Below, in pieces: positions 41,402 to 50,051 of a stretch of DNA of 56,729 nucleotides. The notes under the pieces were generated by a model. It did no database searches, had not been told where the DNA came from, and was given only the letters and a program-made list of their open reading frames with translations. Each line of letters starts with the position of its first letter. Within the stretch, counting starts at the first letter, position 1. The position numbers were made by a program, and so were the translations under genes. This DNA comes from Sinorhizobium fredii USDA 205 (GTDB lineage: Bacteria > Pseudomonadota > Alphaproteobacteria > Rhizobiales > Rhizobiaceae), in NCBI RefSeq assembly GCF_001461695.1, contig NZ_AUTC01000149.1, positions 1 through 56,729 of the forward strand. The letters run 5' to 3'.

Positions 41402-41891
41402 GAAATGCCGCTGGAATTGAACTGGAGAAAAGGGGCATCGTCATGAGCCAGGGGCGGAAACTCCATTGGTGAACATGCTCAAGGGAGCGTTAACAAGCGC
41501 CGCAATACGGCAGGGGGAAATCCCCCTGAAACGTGCAACAAACACCGATTGTTTATGCGGCTTGGTTGGTGACCGCTTCCTGGCGAGAAATGGCGGACGC
41601 GGTCGGCACAATTGGGTCAGACCACTACCACGCGCGCTCAGGCCCCGGATCCGCAGGAACTGTTCCACCGAAATGACCCGTACGCTCCAAGATCTCGACG
41701 ACGGGCTGACCTCATCGGCAGCGTTAAGCTCCGGGAAACTCGACTCCGGTCGCCGATCTCCCAAATGTATGGAGCCGAGATCGCCGAGCTCGGAAGAAAC
41801 TCAACGGCGGATGATCCTGCCGGCGGCGTTTACGTGGGCTCAACGGTCCCACGCTATCAGATCAGGGAAACATCCGTGATCGAGGTGGGAC
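41402..41891. other. intergenic region between flagellin fragment and methyltransferase
   Basis: No convincing gene. A CAGGGGGA/TCCCCCTG hairpin lies at 41511-41528. The plus-strand frame over 41612-41890 has a moderately coding-like stretch (DLIGSVKLRETRLRSPISQMYG) but no proper end before the methyltransferase. It may be the relic of a gene. Confidence 0.4.
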
Positions 41892-43706
41892 ATGTATTTC
41901 GTAGAGCTTTTTGCCGGGGCTGGCGGCATGGGATTGGGTTTGGAAGCTGCCGGGTTGGAGCATCTGCTGTCATTCGAGAAGGAAAAGGCTCAGCACAGCG
42001 TCCTGATGCACGCTGGCAAGGATGCAGTCAGGATGGACTTGAAGGACATCGCGACCGCTTGTTTCGCCATGAAGGAACGCCCGGATCTCATCGCTGGCGG
42101 CCCGCCTTGCCAGGACTTCTCGAGAGCGGGAAAGCGTCAGAAGACCGACCGCGCCAGGCTCACTCAGCACTTCGCACAGATAATCTGCCTGCAGCGCGTC
42201 GAGTGGTTCGTCTTCGAGAACGTCCCGGAGGCGGCACGATCAAGCGAGTACAAATGGGCACGCGCGCTCTGGAAGAGACACGGCTACGGGCTCACCGAGA
42301 TCCAGTTGGACGCGCAGGACTATGGTGTTCCGCAGCGCCGAAAGCGGCACTTCTGCGTCGGCAGGCTCGATGAGATCGACGGTTTCCTTTTTAACGACCT
42401 CATGGAGGCAGCAACGAAACGGCCCATGACCGTCCGCGACATGTTGAACCCGAAAGACTTCCCGGACGACCGCTCGCTGCTGGAAAAGGGGTGCTTCTTC
42501 GCGCGTCCATGGATGGGCAAGTCGGGCGAACCGAACGGCCGCGGAATACTGAGCATCGATGAACCATGCGCGACCATCGCTCGCAACACCCACGAACATC
42601 CCGGCGACGGATACATCGCTCATCCGAAGGACGAGGGAAAGCTAAAGGACGCTCACATCCTGACACCCGAGCAAGTCGCTCGGATTCAAGGATTCCCAAG
42701 CAAGTACAATTTCCAGCGAAAAGCTTATGCTTATGCTCGCGAGGGGTGGCCGGACAAGACCATCAACCTGATGGTCGCAAACGCGGTGCCGGCTCCGATG
42801 GTCCACCGGATCGGGAAGGTCATCTTCGAGCGGCATCACGGCATTGCCTCGACGAAGTTGAACAAGACCTTTGCCATGCCGAAGCTGGACAAGTCCTTCG
42901 CCGCACATCTGAAAGAGCAGCGGCCCCACCTGTACCGCGCGGATTTCAAGAGGATTCAGGCTGACGCGGATCGCGCGAGAAAGATGATCGGCGGCCAGCC
43001 CTATGCGGACACAGCCGAGGAACTGAGGGCGCTTAAAGGCAGCAGCATGAAGGGCGTGGCGTTCTCGAAACTCCCGAAAAAGGAACGGTCGGCCTTGATC
43101 ACGGCGCTGACCGAGCGCCGCAAATACGAAGACAATCAGTTCAATGCCTTTCTGGAAAGACGTCGTCCCGATCTGACGGAGGCCGCCGTCAGGAATATTC
43201 GTTCGAACGTTAACCGCGCCCGACGGATGATCGACGGCAGAATCTACGGGAACTTCGCGCTGGAGATCCAGGCCCTAGAAAACAGCATGGAGCATGGCAT
43301 CCGCTTCTCCGATATGTCCGTCAGGCTGCGATCGGATCTGATCCAGGCATTGACGGACTACAGAGCATTTATTGAAGAGACATGGTCGCCGTCGGCGTGG
43401 GCACCGAAGCCGACGAAAATGCCGATCTTCGGCCATGGCCCTCAGCGCAAGCCGAGGAAGCTTCGGACCAAGAAAAAGGGTGCCGCCCTGCTGCCGACGA
43501 CTTCGCGGCGGATCCTCGAAGGATCTTTGAATCTCAACCGCGGTAAGGATGAGGACAAGCCGGACGCGCTCGCGACGATGTTCAATACCGATTTGTTCCC
43601 GATCGACACTCGTCCCGAGCCCCGCTACCGCGTCAGCGACGAAGAAGAGTGGCGACCTGACGATTGCTGGATCCCCGACCCCGAGGAACTCGAACCCGAA
43701 GACTAA
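41892..43706 (+). CDS. DNA (cytosine-5) methyltransferase with long C-terminal extension
   Basis: The 604-residue protein has a complete C5-methylase set: motif I ELFAGAGGMGLG (5-16), IV GPPCQDFS with catalytic C73, VI FENV (108-111), and VIII QDYGVPQRRKR. Motif X-like TINLMVANAVP lies at about residue 295. The usual domain ends near residue 315. A further 290 residues are basic, with two similar segments (KEQRPHLYRADFKRIQADADRARKMIGG and LERRRPDLTEAAVRNIRSNVNRARRMIDG), so the extension contains an internal repeat. No nuclease is adjacent: probably an orphan phage-type methylase. Confidence 0.88.
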   Translation: MYFVELFAGAGGMGLGLEAAGLEHLLSFEKEKAQHSVLMHAGKDAVRMDLKDIATACFAMKERPDLIAGGPPCQDFSRAGKRQKTDRARLTQHFAQIICLQRVEWFVFENVPEAARSSEYKWARALWKRHGYGLTEIQLDAQDYGVPQRRKRHFCVGRLDEIDGFLFNDLMEAATKRPMTVRDMLNPKDFPDDRSLLEKGCFFARPWMGKSGEPNGRGILSIDEPCATIARNTHEHPGDGYIAHPKDEGKLKDAHILTPEQVARIQGFPSKYNFQRKAYAYAREGWPDKTINLMVANAVPAPMVHRIGKVIFERHHGIASTKLNKTFAMPKLDKSFAAHLKEQRPHLYRADFKRIQADADRARKMIGGQPYADTAEELRALKGSSMKGVAFSKLPKKERSALITALTERRKYEDNQFNAFLERRRPDLTEAAVRNIRSNVNRARRMIDGRIYGNFALEIQALENSMEHGIRFSDMSVRLRSDLIQALTDYRAFIEETWSPSAWAPKPTKMPIFGHGPQRKPRKLRTKKKGAALLPTTSRRILEGSLNLNRGKDEDKPDALATMFNTDLFPIDTRPEPRYRVSDEEEWRPDDCWIPDPEELEPED

Positions 43707-43762
43707 CTTGCTTCACGCGCCGCCGACACGCGCGATTCTTCTACGAAATCGAGGAGGATCTC

Positions 43763-44250
43763 ATGCACGCAGCCATCAACATCGAGCGCTTCCCGGAGTG
43801 GGCGAGCCGTCCGCAGCGCAACCCGCGCAATCGACTGGGTCGACCTCGGATCCGAATACGACATCGGTCATGTCGTCCGTCTCTGGCAGCGCGTAATGCG
43901 TTTCCACGTCGACCAGCTCCCAGACGACGAATCGGCCATGTGGCAGCTCGCCGATAAACTGCAGGGCCGCAGCTCTGACATTGTGAAGATCCAGGACGCG
44001 ATCGTCTCGATCGACAGCCGCCATATGGCAGAATTCCGCGACGGCATCGAGTGGCCTCTGGGAATACCTTGCCGACGAGCATGGGGACCATAGGTATCGC
44101 TGGTGCAGGGATGTCGGCGAATGGATCCGCATCGAGACCGAGCAGCCGTCGATCACGAACCTCGAGGATGCCAGGCGCGCCATCGACATCATCGATAATC
44201 TGATGGACGTGGCTGCAGACAACGTGATCATGCTACGGGAGGACGCATAG
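43763..44250 (+). pseudogene. broken hypothetical gene
   Basis: A good start (GAGGAGGATCTC then ATG) opens MHAAINIERFPEWASRPQRN in one frame. Coding-like sequence continues in a second frame (IDWVDLGSEYDIGHVVRLWQ...HMAEFRDGIEW). It ends in a third frame (EYLADEHGDHRYRWCRDVGEW...VAADNVIMLREDA, stop at 44250). Two frameshifts in one ancestral gene of about 160 codons explain this best. Its stop overlaps the next gene's GTG. Confidence 0.6.
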
Positions 44251-44666
44251 TGGCCCGTCGCCCGCAGAAATCCGCCGCCGGCGTCCCGGAGACAGCCATC
44301 GAGCAGCCTCCGATGACCTATATCGCGAACCCTGTCACCGTCGCGCACCAGACACCGAAGACCAGAGATGAGATCGCGATCCGTGACGCCGTTCGCGCTC
44401 GGTTGGCCATCATCGAGTCCGCGATCGTGGAATTCGTCGCCGAGAAGACGTCGGAAGGATTCACGTTGGCCGAGATCGATGAGCTGTATGCCGTCGAGCT
44501 GCCGTTGATGCTTGGCTACCACGTCGACGGCGGTCGCGTCAGGGCGTCGTACGATGGGCAGGTTGTGGAGCGCGCCGGCCAGATTGCTACAAGTTTTGGC
44601 AAGTTTGTAGCAACGTCGAGGAGGCCGCCACGCGTCAACTTTGCCACCAGATCAGGAGCAGGATGA
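44250..44666 (+). CDS. hypothetical protein
   Basis: The 138-residue protein has a GTG start overlapping the preceding TAG and CGGGAGG upstream. Basic N-terminus, a central helical domain (RDAVRARLAIIESAIVEFVAEKTSEGFTLAEIDELYAVELPLMLG), and a Ser/Arg-rich tail. It is convergent with, and overlaps by 32 bp, the gene at 44635-45093. No family is recognised. Confidence 0.6.
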   Translation: MARRPQKSAAGVPETAIEQPPMTYIANPVTVAHQTPKTRDEIAIRDAVRARLAIIESAIVEFVAEKTSEGFTLAEIDELYAVELPLMLGYHVDGGRVRASYDGQVVERAGQIATSFGKFVATSRRPPRVNFATRSGAG

Positions 44667-45093
44667 CCGGAATGACCCACCAATATGTCACAAGGGTCTG
44701 CTTCGCCGACTGATACTCGTTTTGCAATTTCAATGCCTTTGCATCTACACCCGTCAGAACCTCCACCTTGAATCCGGTGATTTGGCGTTGATTGTCCGAA
44801 AGGATGATCTCATTTATGCGTCCGACTGCTCCGGCCTCCGGGTCCGCATCGGTTGCTTGTCGCACCCACTTGATCTCGTCTGGGTCGGTGAGAGTTCCAA
44901 TTCTTTTCCCTAGGAACTTCACATCATAAGGCGGCAAGCTCGAAGCCAACGCCCCGCTTTCATGATCAATGCCGATTCGGAACTTCCAGTCGATGTCGAC
45001 CTGCTCGTCGAGCTTGATTGGCGAATGCCTGGGATCGGTAACGCTGTCACCGATCATCCAGTCGAGTTCCGCCGAAAGAATTCTGCGCGCCAT
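44635..45093 (-). CDS. tail-anchored hypothetical protein
   Basis: The 152-residue protein has a hydrophilic N-terminal domain (RILSAELDWMIGDSV..., VGRINEIILSDNQRQITGFKVEVLTGVDAKALKLQ) and one C-terminal membrane helix (YWWVIPVILLLIWW). GGGGAAGGG stands before the ATG. The topology suggests a cytoplasmic domain tethered to the inner membrane. No known family. Confidence 0.65.
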   Translation of the reverse strand: MARRILSAELDWMIGDSVTDPRHSPIKLDEQVDIDWKFRIGIDHESGALASSLPPYDVKFLGKRIGTLTDPDEIKWVRQATDADPEAGAVGRINEIILSDNQRQITGFKVEVLTGVDAKALKLQNEYQSAKQTLVTYWWVIPVILLLIWWQS

Positions 45094-45125
45094 CTATCCC
45101 TTCCCCCGTATACGATGATCGAAAT

Positions 45126-45635
45126 TTAACACCACGGCTCGCGCCGGCCGCTCCACGTCCGCGCGAGGCCTTCGCTCACCAAGATATCTCCAAGGCTGCG
45201 GCCATCGCGCACGAGCACGCGCAATTTGCGGCCGTATTGATCTTCGTCCCGGCCTTGCCACGCGCGCATTTCGAAGGCTCCGGCGTTCACCAACTCGATG
45301 AAACGTTCCGTCGCTCGCTCGCCGAGAGCCTTCTCGGACGCGCATTTCGGCTCCGAGGTCTCAGGCGTATCGATATCGGCCACGCGGATCTTCTCGCCAG
45401 CGACGTAAAGGGTGTCGCCGTCAACTACGCAATCTCGCTTGATGATGCCGCATCGGCTGAAAGAGGCAGCCTGCGCGGGCGATCCCGGGAGCGAAAAACA
45501 CGTGTGGACCGCTGCCAGCGCCACAGCGACACCCAAGACGCCGATCAGAGCTTTCGGAGACGACGGATTTTGTTTGGGGCGCTTACTCGGCTTGGGCTTC
45601 TTACGCTTTCGGAATTGGACGACGTTGTCAGACAT
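45126..45635 (-). CDS. thermonuclease (SNase) family protein
   Basis: The 169-residue protein begins with a basic stretch and a membrane or signal-anchor helix (ALIGVLGVAVALAAVHTCF). An SNase domain follows: CVVDGDTLYVAGEKIRVADIDTPE, then ERATERFIELVNAG, then GRDEDQYGRKLRVLV. The Arg, Glu and Arg catalytic positions are present. Such nucleases degrade DNA or RNA outside the cytoplasm. ATGA-type overlap with the upstream glycine-zipper gene shows an operon. Confidence 0.85.
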   Translation of the reverse strand: MSDNVVQFRKRKKPKPSKRPKQNPSSPKALIGVLGVAVALAAVHTCFSLPGSPAQAASFSRCGIIKRDCVVDGDTLYVAGEKIRVADIDTPETSEPKCASEKALGERATERFIELVNAGAFEMRAWQGRDEDQYGRKLRVLVRDGRSLGDILVSEGLARTWSGRREPWC

Positions 45636-45883
45636 CAATCCATCTCCCGGTTGCGAATAGGTCGATCTCTTGAGATACCGAACCGGTTGCCCAGGACGCC
45701 GCCAACAATAGCGAGGATGACGGCCGCCGGAACGCCAGTGCCACCGCCCATGGCAGTGATCCCAACGCCCCCGACCAGCAGCCCAAGAATCGCGCCGCCG
45801 GCCGCGCCGATGAGCGACCACCTGGTTTCCGCTGGCCGCGCTTTTGCCACAGCCGCGACCCTCTGAGCAATCCTTTGCTTCAT
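45635..45883 (-). CDS. glycine-zipper membrane protein
   Basis: An 82-residue protein starts at MKQRIAQRVAAVAKARPAE after GGGGGATAG. One long Gly-rich hydrophobic region (LIGAAGGAILGLLVGGVGITAMGGGTGVPAAVILAIVGGVLG) resembles small two-helix hairpins. It has no identified function, but coupling to the exported nuclease suggests an envelope role. Confidence 0.65.
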   Translation of the reverse strand: MKQRIAQRVAAVAKARPAETRWSLIGAAGGAILGLLVGGVGITAMGGGTGVPAAVILAIVGGVLGNRFGISRDRPIRNREMD

Positions 45884-45955
45884 TCTATCCCCCGCCCTAA
45901 ATAACATCGTAGCCCGCCACATCGTTATATTCTCCTACCCTTCGCCGCTAGCCTC

Positions 45956-46387
45956 ATGCCAGACACTCTCGATCCCCAAGCCCGATCTGAACGAATGTCT
46001 CGCATCCGAGGCAAGGATTCCAAGGCGGAGGTTACCGTGCGTCGCCTCGTGCACGGTATGGGATTTCGGTATCGGCTCCATCGAAAAGAGCTCCCGGGAA
46101 AGCCGGATCTCGTTTTTGGTAAGCGAAAAAAGGTAATTTTTGTGCATGGTTGTTTTTGGCATCGGCACAGTGATTCGGACTGCAAGCTCGCGCGCCTTCC
46201 GAAGTCTCGCTTGGACTTCTGGCTGCCCAAGCTTGAGCGAAATGCCGCGCGAGATGCCGAGAGTAGCGCCCGTTTGAAGGTGTTGGGGTGGGATGTGATG
46301 GCCGTCTGGGAGTGCGAGGTAAGCAGGTCGAACCTCCCGCTCTTAGGCGAAAAGATACGGAAATTCCTTTGCGATGAAGTCGATTGA
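45956..46387 (+). CDS. vsr: very short patch repair endonuclease
   Basis: The 143-residue protein is a complete Vsr: SERMSRIRGKDSKAEVTVRRLVHGMGFRYRLH, LPGKPDLVFGKRKKVIFVHGCFWHRH with the catalytic Asp and zinc-site residues, and VMAVWECEV. It nicks beside T:G mismatches created by deamination of 5-methylcytosine. It overlaps the methylase start by 14 bp and so protects the sites this methylase modifies. Confidence 0.92.
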   Translation: MPDTLDPQARSERMSRIRGKDSKAEVTVRRLVHGMGFRYRLHRKELPGKPDLVFGKRKKVIFVHGCFWHRHSDSDCKLARLPKSRLDFWLPKLERNAARDAESSARLKVLGWDVMAVWECEVSRSNLPLLGEKIRKFLCDEVD

Positions 46388-47525
46388 GCTGTTCGCGGGT
46401 GCCGGGGGACTTGGGCTCGGCTTGCATGACGCCGGATTCCGGCCGGTCAGCGTTTACGAATGGGACGACTACTGCGTCGATACCATCAAGGAAAACCAGC
46501 AGCGCGGAATGAAAGCTGTCAAGGGTTGGAAAGTCCGCCACGGCGATGTACGCGACGTCGATTTCCGTTCGTTCGAAGACAAGGTCGTCCTCGTTTCAGG
46601 AGGGCCACCTTGTCAACCATTTTCCATGGGAGGCAAGCACGCGGCGTATGACGATCACCGCGATATGTTCCCCCAAGCGATCCGAGCCGTCCGCCAGGCA
46701 CGTCCGCGCGCCTTTATCTTCGAAAATGTTAAAGGTCTCACGCGCGCCACGTTCCGGAACTACTTCGAATACGTCAGGCTCCAGCTTTCGCACCCAGAGA
46801 TAATTAAGGGCGAAGACGAGTCTTGGCAGGATCATCTTTCCCGGCTCGAGCAGCATCATACCAGTGGTAGCCGTGAAGGACTCAACTTCAGGGTCGCCAC
46901 TCAGCTCCTGAACGCTGCCAATTTCGGCATCCCGCAGAAGCGGGAGCGCGTATTCTTCGTCGGCATTCGTGAAGATCTCGGCAAGGCATGGCACTTCCCG
47001 CACGAGACGCATTCTCGCGAATCCTTGCTGTGGGATCAGGTGCACGGCGACTATTGGGATCGACACAAGGTAGCCAAAAAGGACCGTCCCGACATACCCG
47101 CAGGTGCACGTGCCCTGGGCAAGGATGAGCGCCCAGATGAGAAGCCGTGGTGCACGGTCGCGGACGCTCTGGTCGACCTTCCAGATCCCGAAAAGAACAG
47201 GGGCAACGATCCGCTGGTGCACAATCACAGATACCAGCCCGGCGCGCGGTCGTACCCCGGGCACACCGGCAGCGCTTTGCACGAGCCAGCGAAGACCCTG
47301 AAGGCAGGCGTTCATGGCGTGCCTGGCGGGGAGAACATGCTCCGTCGTCCTGATGGCAGCGTTCGCTACTTCACGGTGCGCGAGAGCGCCCGGCTGCAGA
47401 CGTTCCCGGACAACTACGTCTTCCACGGCTCCTGGACGGAAACGATGCGCCAGCTCGGCAATGCCGTGCCGGTGGACCTGGCAGCCGTCGTCGGCCGCAG
47501 CGTCGCCTCTCAGATAGGAGCCTGA
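46374..47525 (+). CDS. DNA (cytosine-5) methyltransferase of RM system
   Basis: The 383-residue C5 methylase has ELFAGAGGLGLG (motif I), GGPPCQPFS with C80 (IV), FIFENVKG (VI), IPQKRERVFFVG (VIII) and RQLGNAVPV (X). The spacing and length fit a type II methylase. Downstream, one base after its stop, is an Eco29kI-like nuclease, implying modification of CCGCGG (inference from the nuclease family). Confidence 0.92.
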   Translation: MKSIELFAGAGGLGLGLHDAGFRPVSVYEWDDYCVDTIKENQQRGMKAVKGWKVRHGDVRDVDFRSFEDKVVLVSGGPPCQPFSMGGKHAAYDDHRDMFPQAIRAVRQARPRAFIFENVKGLTRATFRNYFEYVRLQLSHPEIIKGEDESWQDHLSRLEQHHTSGSREGLNFRVATQLLNAANFGIPQKRERVFFVGIREDLGKAWHFPHETHSRESLLWDQVHGDYWDRHKVAKKDRPDIPAGARALGKDERPDEKPWCTVADALVDLPDPEKNRGNDPLVHNHRYQPGARSYPGHTGSALHEPAKTLKAGVHGVPGGENMLRRPDGSVRYFTVRESARLQTFPDNYVFHGSWTETMRQLGNAVPVDLAAVVGRSVASQIGA

Positions 47526-47526
47526 C

Positions 47527-48294
47527 TTGGCGGCGGGCTACGTCGAGTTCGAATTTGATCTGCCATCGGCTCTCCTGAAGAGCTTGGTGGACAAGTTCGC
47601 GGAAATGGATTCGGCCTCTCTGACCCACGAGCACACGATGCAGGTGCCGGACGAGCAAGGAGTGTATCAGCTCCTCGTCGGTGGTCAGGTCGTGTACGTC
47701 GGCAAGACCGACGCTGATTCCGGCCTGCGGGGTCGCCTCTCCAAGCACGCGTGGACGATCCAACACAGGCAGAACCTCAAGCCGTCGGACGTACAGTTCA
47801 AGTCGGCCCGCGTCTTCGTCTTTACGGCCATGGACTTGGAAAAGCTGCTGATCCGGCACTACGCGGCAACCTCTGGCGAGGTCTGGTGGAATTTCTCTGG
47901 CTTCGGCAGCAATGATCCCGGCCGTAATCGCGACACCACAGAGCTGAGGGCAGCAGGATTCGACGCCCAATATCCAATTGATCTCGACCATCCTGTCGAC
48001 ATCAAGGCTGACGGGGGCGTTCCCGCTGCCCGAGTCCTTGATGCACTCCGCGCCGAGCTTCCCTTCACCCTGCGAGCGGAAGGAGAACCCGGCAAGGTCA
48101 GGAAACCTCATCCCGATCTCGTGAACAGCATCGTGCCGCCCTTCGCCGTCAAGCCTGCGACCACTCGGGAAGTCCTCACCGCTGTTTTGGGTACGCTGCC
48201 TCCTGGCTGGCAGGCGACGGCTCTTCCAGGGCGCATCATTATTTATCGAGAGAACCGCGAATACAGTGCGGGCGTCGTGATCGGTCGATCTTAA
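47527..48294 (+). CDS. Eco29kI-like GIY-YIG restriction endonuclease
   Basis: The 255-residue protein has the GIY-YIG core in Eco29kI form: GVYQLLVGGQVVYVGKTD (45-62), LRGRLSKHAWTI (Arg and His), DLEKLLIRHY (Glu) and WWNFSGFGSNDPGRNRD (Asn). Eco29kI cuts CCGCGG. The TTG start lies one base after the methylase stop. All recognised catalytic positions are intact, so the system may be active. Specificity should be taken as a prediction. Confidence 0.9.
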   Translation: MAAGYVEFEFDLPSALLKSLVDKFAEMDSASLTHEHTMQVPDEQGVYQLLVGGQVVYVGKTDADSGLRGRLSKHAWTIQHRQNLKPSDVQFKSARVFVFTAMDLEKLLIRHYAATSGEVWWNFSGFGSNDPGRNRDTTELRAAGFDAQYPIDLDHPVDIKADGGVPAARVLDALRAELPFTLRAEGEPGKVRKPHPDLVNSIVPPFAVKPATTREVLTAVLGTLPPGWQATALPGRIIIYRENREYSAGVVIGRS

Positions 48295-48325
48295 TTCCGG
48301 ATCGTCAGCGTCACGCCTCTCGCTG

Positions 48326-48934
48326 CTATTGAGAAAACTTCTCTCTTTCCATCTCAGCGATGGCATATGCCTTCCCGAGCTCCAAATCTTCCGTAGGCGG
48401 ATCGACCCCCATATTTGCTGCCATACAATCAAGGATTGGCTTGATGTCTTCAACGGCCTTAAGTGCCGGATCCAGAACTGAAAGTGGACTATAGCTGAAA
48501 CCACGATCGTCGCTACGCACGAGTTGAGGCAGCCATGCGCGCACAGTCTCCACTTTGGTGTGGAAATCGGTGATCGCAAGAATGAGCTTTGGATCGAGCA
48601 GCCCCAGCTTGTTTGCAAGCGCGTTGTAGAGCAAGGGATCCTGGAGTCGAATGCGCTCCATGAAATGTTTGTCGAATGAGTCGCCTCTCGCTTCGATATT
48701 GGCGACAAGCTTCGCTGTTCGCGCAAGTTCGGTGCGGATGAGTACGATCTCTCCGTAGAGAGCGGCGGATACCGCATCGGCTTCCTCTGCTCGGAGAAGG
48801 GCGTCTCTTTGTCGGTTGAGCCGGAAGTTGAAGAGCGCGCCGATGATAAGGGCGACAATTCCGAAAACGGATCCCGTGAGCGTCCCAACGAAGCTGGCTT
48901 GCGCGCCTTCTAGCTGTGACAGCCATTGCCACAT
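48326..48934 (-). CDS. membrane-anchored hypothetical protein
   Basis: A 202-residue protein begins MWQWLSQLEGAQASFVGTL. A membrane helix follows (VFGIVALIIGALFNF, about residues 17-35), then a helical cytoplasmic part (LNRQRDALLRAEEADAVSAALYGEIVLIRTELARTAK...). This is a small coiled-coil membrane protein type often seen near restriction or phage-defence genes, but the link is not proven. An alternative start lies at 48949. Confidence 0.65.
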   Translation of the reverse strand: MWQWLSQLEGAQASFVGTLTGSVFGIVALIIGALFNFRLNRQRDALLRAEEADAVSAALYGEIVLIRTELARTAKLVANIEARGDSFDKHFMERIRLQDPLLYNALANKLGLLDPKLILAITDFHTKVETVRAWLPQLVRSDDRGFSYSPLSVLDPALKAVEDIKPILDCMAANMGVDPPTEDLELGKAYAIAEMEREKFSQ

Positions 48935-49100
48935 GGATTGAAACCCCATCCCCGTTTTGCGCAATGAAGCAGAACAACATCCAGAAGTCGAGTTGGGCGA
49001 TCGGGAATTTGCACTTCCTCCGCTGCGATTCCCGCCGGCGTTTGCGCTCCGCGTTGATAGCGCACACCATTTCCTCAGGCACCAAGCACAGGAGGGTTGC

Positions 49101-49364
49101 ATGGGCATCGAGTGGAGAGAGCGAGCGCCGGGAGAGTACGAGAGTTTCGACATGGAGATCTTCGACGGCTTCATCGCCGGGATCGACGACGAGGTCTGCA
49201 CAGTGTCGCGTGGGATTTTCGACGAGAAGTGGGCGCTAAAGTTCCATGAAGCGTTTCCCGGGTACACGCCGGATCGGTTCGCCTACGTGACAAATGCGGC
49301 TTCGAAGGAAGAGGCTCAGGAGATTGCCGAAGGCGCGCTGGAGCCAGCGGGAGAAGCAGCATGA
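49101..49364 (+). CDS. small acidic hypothetical protein
   Basis: The 87-residue protein follows AGGAGGGTTGC. It is acidic and mixed alpha/beta (IEWRERAPGEYESFDMEIFDGF, DRFAYVTNAASKEEAQEIAEGAL). Its stop overlaps the next gene's ATG by 4 bp. No family is recognised. Confidence 0.65.
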   Translation: MGIEWRERAPGEYESFDMEIFDGFIAGIDDEVCTVSRGIFDEKWALKFHEAFPGYTPDRFAYVTNAASKEEAQEIAEGALEPAGEAA

Positions 49365-49882
49365 CCGAGTTCATCGAATGGAAGACCCATCCGAAGCAGG
49401 AAGGATTCCACGGCTTTCTCGGCGAGGAGCGTATCTGCGCAGTGATCCCGTGGACGGAGAAAAAGGACAGGTGGCCGTGGCAGCTTCAAGTTCTGAATCC
49501 GGCCCTTCTGGTCTCTGAAGATGTCGTCGCCGCGAGAACGAGCGACGAGGCAAAGCATCTCGCCGAGCAGGGCGTCGCCAGGTTTCTGCAGCTCGACGAG
49601 ATCATTCCTTCATACCGCAATCGAGAAGTTGAACAAGATCGTCGTCAATGGCTCACCGAAACGGGATGGTTCGACCCGATCGAGTCCCGACGCAGCCTGA
49701 CACCCCAAGCCGCCTCCGGGCGGCTTTTCCATGCCCGCGAATCCTGCCGGCGTTTGCGTCGTGCCGCGGCAGCGCTCAGGTCGACATGGATCTCAGCAAG
49801 TCCTGTGACCGCGACTGAAAGAACCTGCAAACGCTGCTCGTCGACCGCCCGGAGATCGGTGAGCATACGATCAGCTTTCTGA
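49361..49882 (+). CDS. hypothetical protein, probably frame-extended
   Basis: Residues 1-110 look coding (FIEWKTHPKQEGFHGFLGEERICAVIPW, DEAKHLAEQGVARFLQLDEIIPSY) and resemble the preceding protein in their EW start and alpha-helical end. Residues after about 112 are Arg/Ser-rich and read through a terminator hairpin at 49707. A one-base shift would give a stop at 49700. I conclude that an indel extended this frame. Confidence 0.5.
   Translation: MTEFIEWKTHPKQEGFHGFLGEERICAVIPWTEKKDRWPWQLQVLNPALLVSEDVVAARTSDEAKHLAEQGVARFLQLDEIIPSYRNREVEQDRRQWLTETGWFDPIESRRSLTPQAASGRLFHARESCRRLRRAAAALRSTWISASPVTATERTCKRCSSTARRSVSIRSAF
49707..49728 (+). terminator. Rho-independent terminator
   Basis: AAGCCGCC-TCCG-GGCGGCTT followed by TT, inside the extended reading frame of the gene at 49361. 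It is a textbook hairpin and marks the ancestral end of the operon. Confidence 0.7.
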
Positions 49883-50010
49883 TCAACGCACTGCAGGACG
49901 CTGCGGAGAAGCGGATGTCGAATGCCCATGGGCGGTATGCTCCGAAAGAGCGCTCCGCGTACGAGACGGCGGTTGAGCTTGATGGTACTGAGCAGGAGTG
50001 GAAATCCTGA
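49786..50010 (+). pseudogene. small gene with in-frame TGA
   Basis: MDLSKSCDRD is followed by an in-frame TGA at 49816-49818. Then NLQTLLVDRPEIGEHTISFLINALQDAAEKRM...AYETAVELDGTEQEWKS continues in the same frame to 50010. The second part is plainly coding. The next ATG overlaps its stop (ATGA), opening a frame (MSGRNFLKRQRHPALGR) that runs into the foreign insert from about 50050. I read it as a small gene with a nonsense mutation plus a truncated neighbour. Confidence 0.55.
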
Positions 50011-50051
50011 TGTCCGGACGGAACTTCTTAAAGCGCCAGCGACATCCTGCG

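Noticed and set aside
41612..41890. Plus-strand coding-like stretch before the methyltransferase
   Set aside because: It has no stop before entering the methylase gene in another frame, and no homology that I can name; mentioned only as a possible relic.
49816..49818. TGA read as selenocysteine
   Set aside because: No SECIS-like hairpin is evident after the codon and the surrounding genes are decayed, so a nonsense mutation is simpler.
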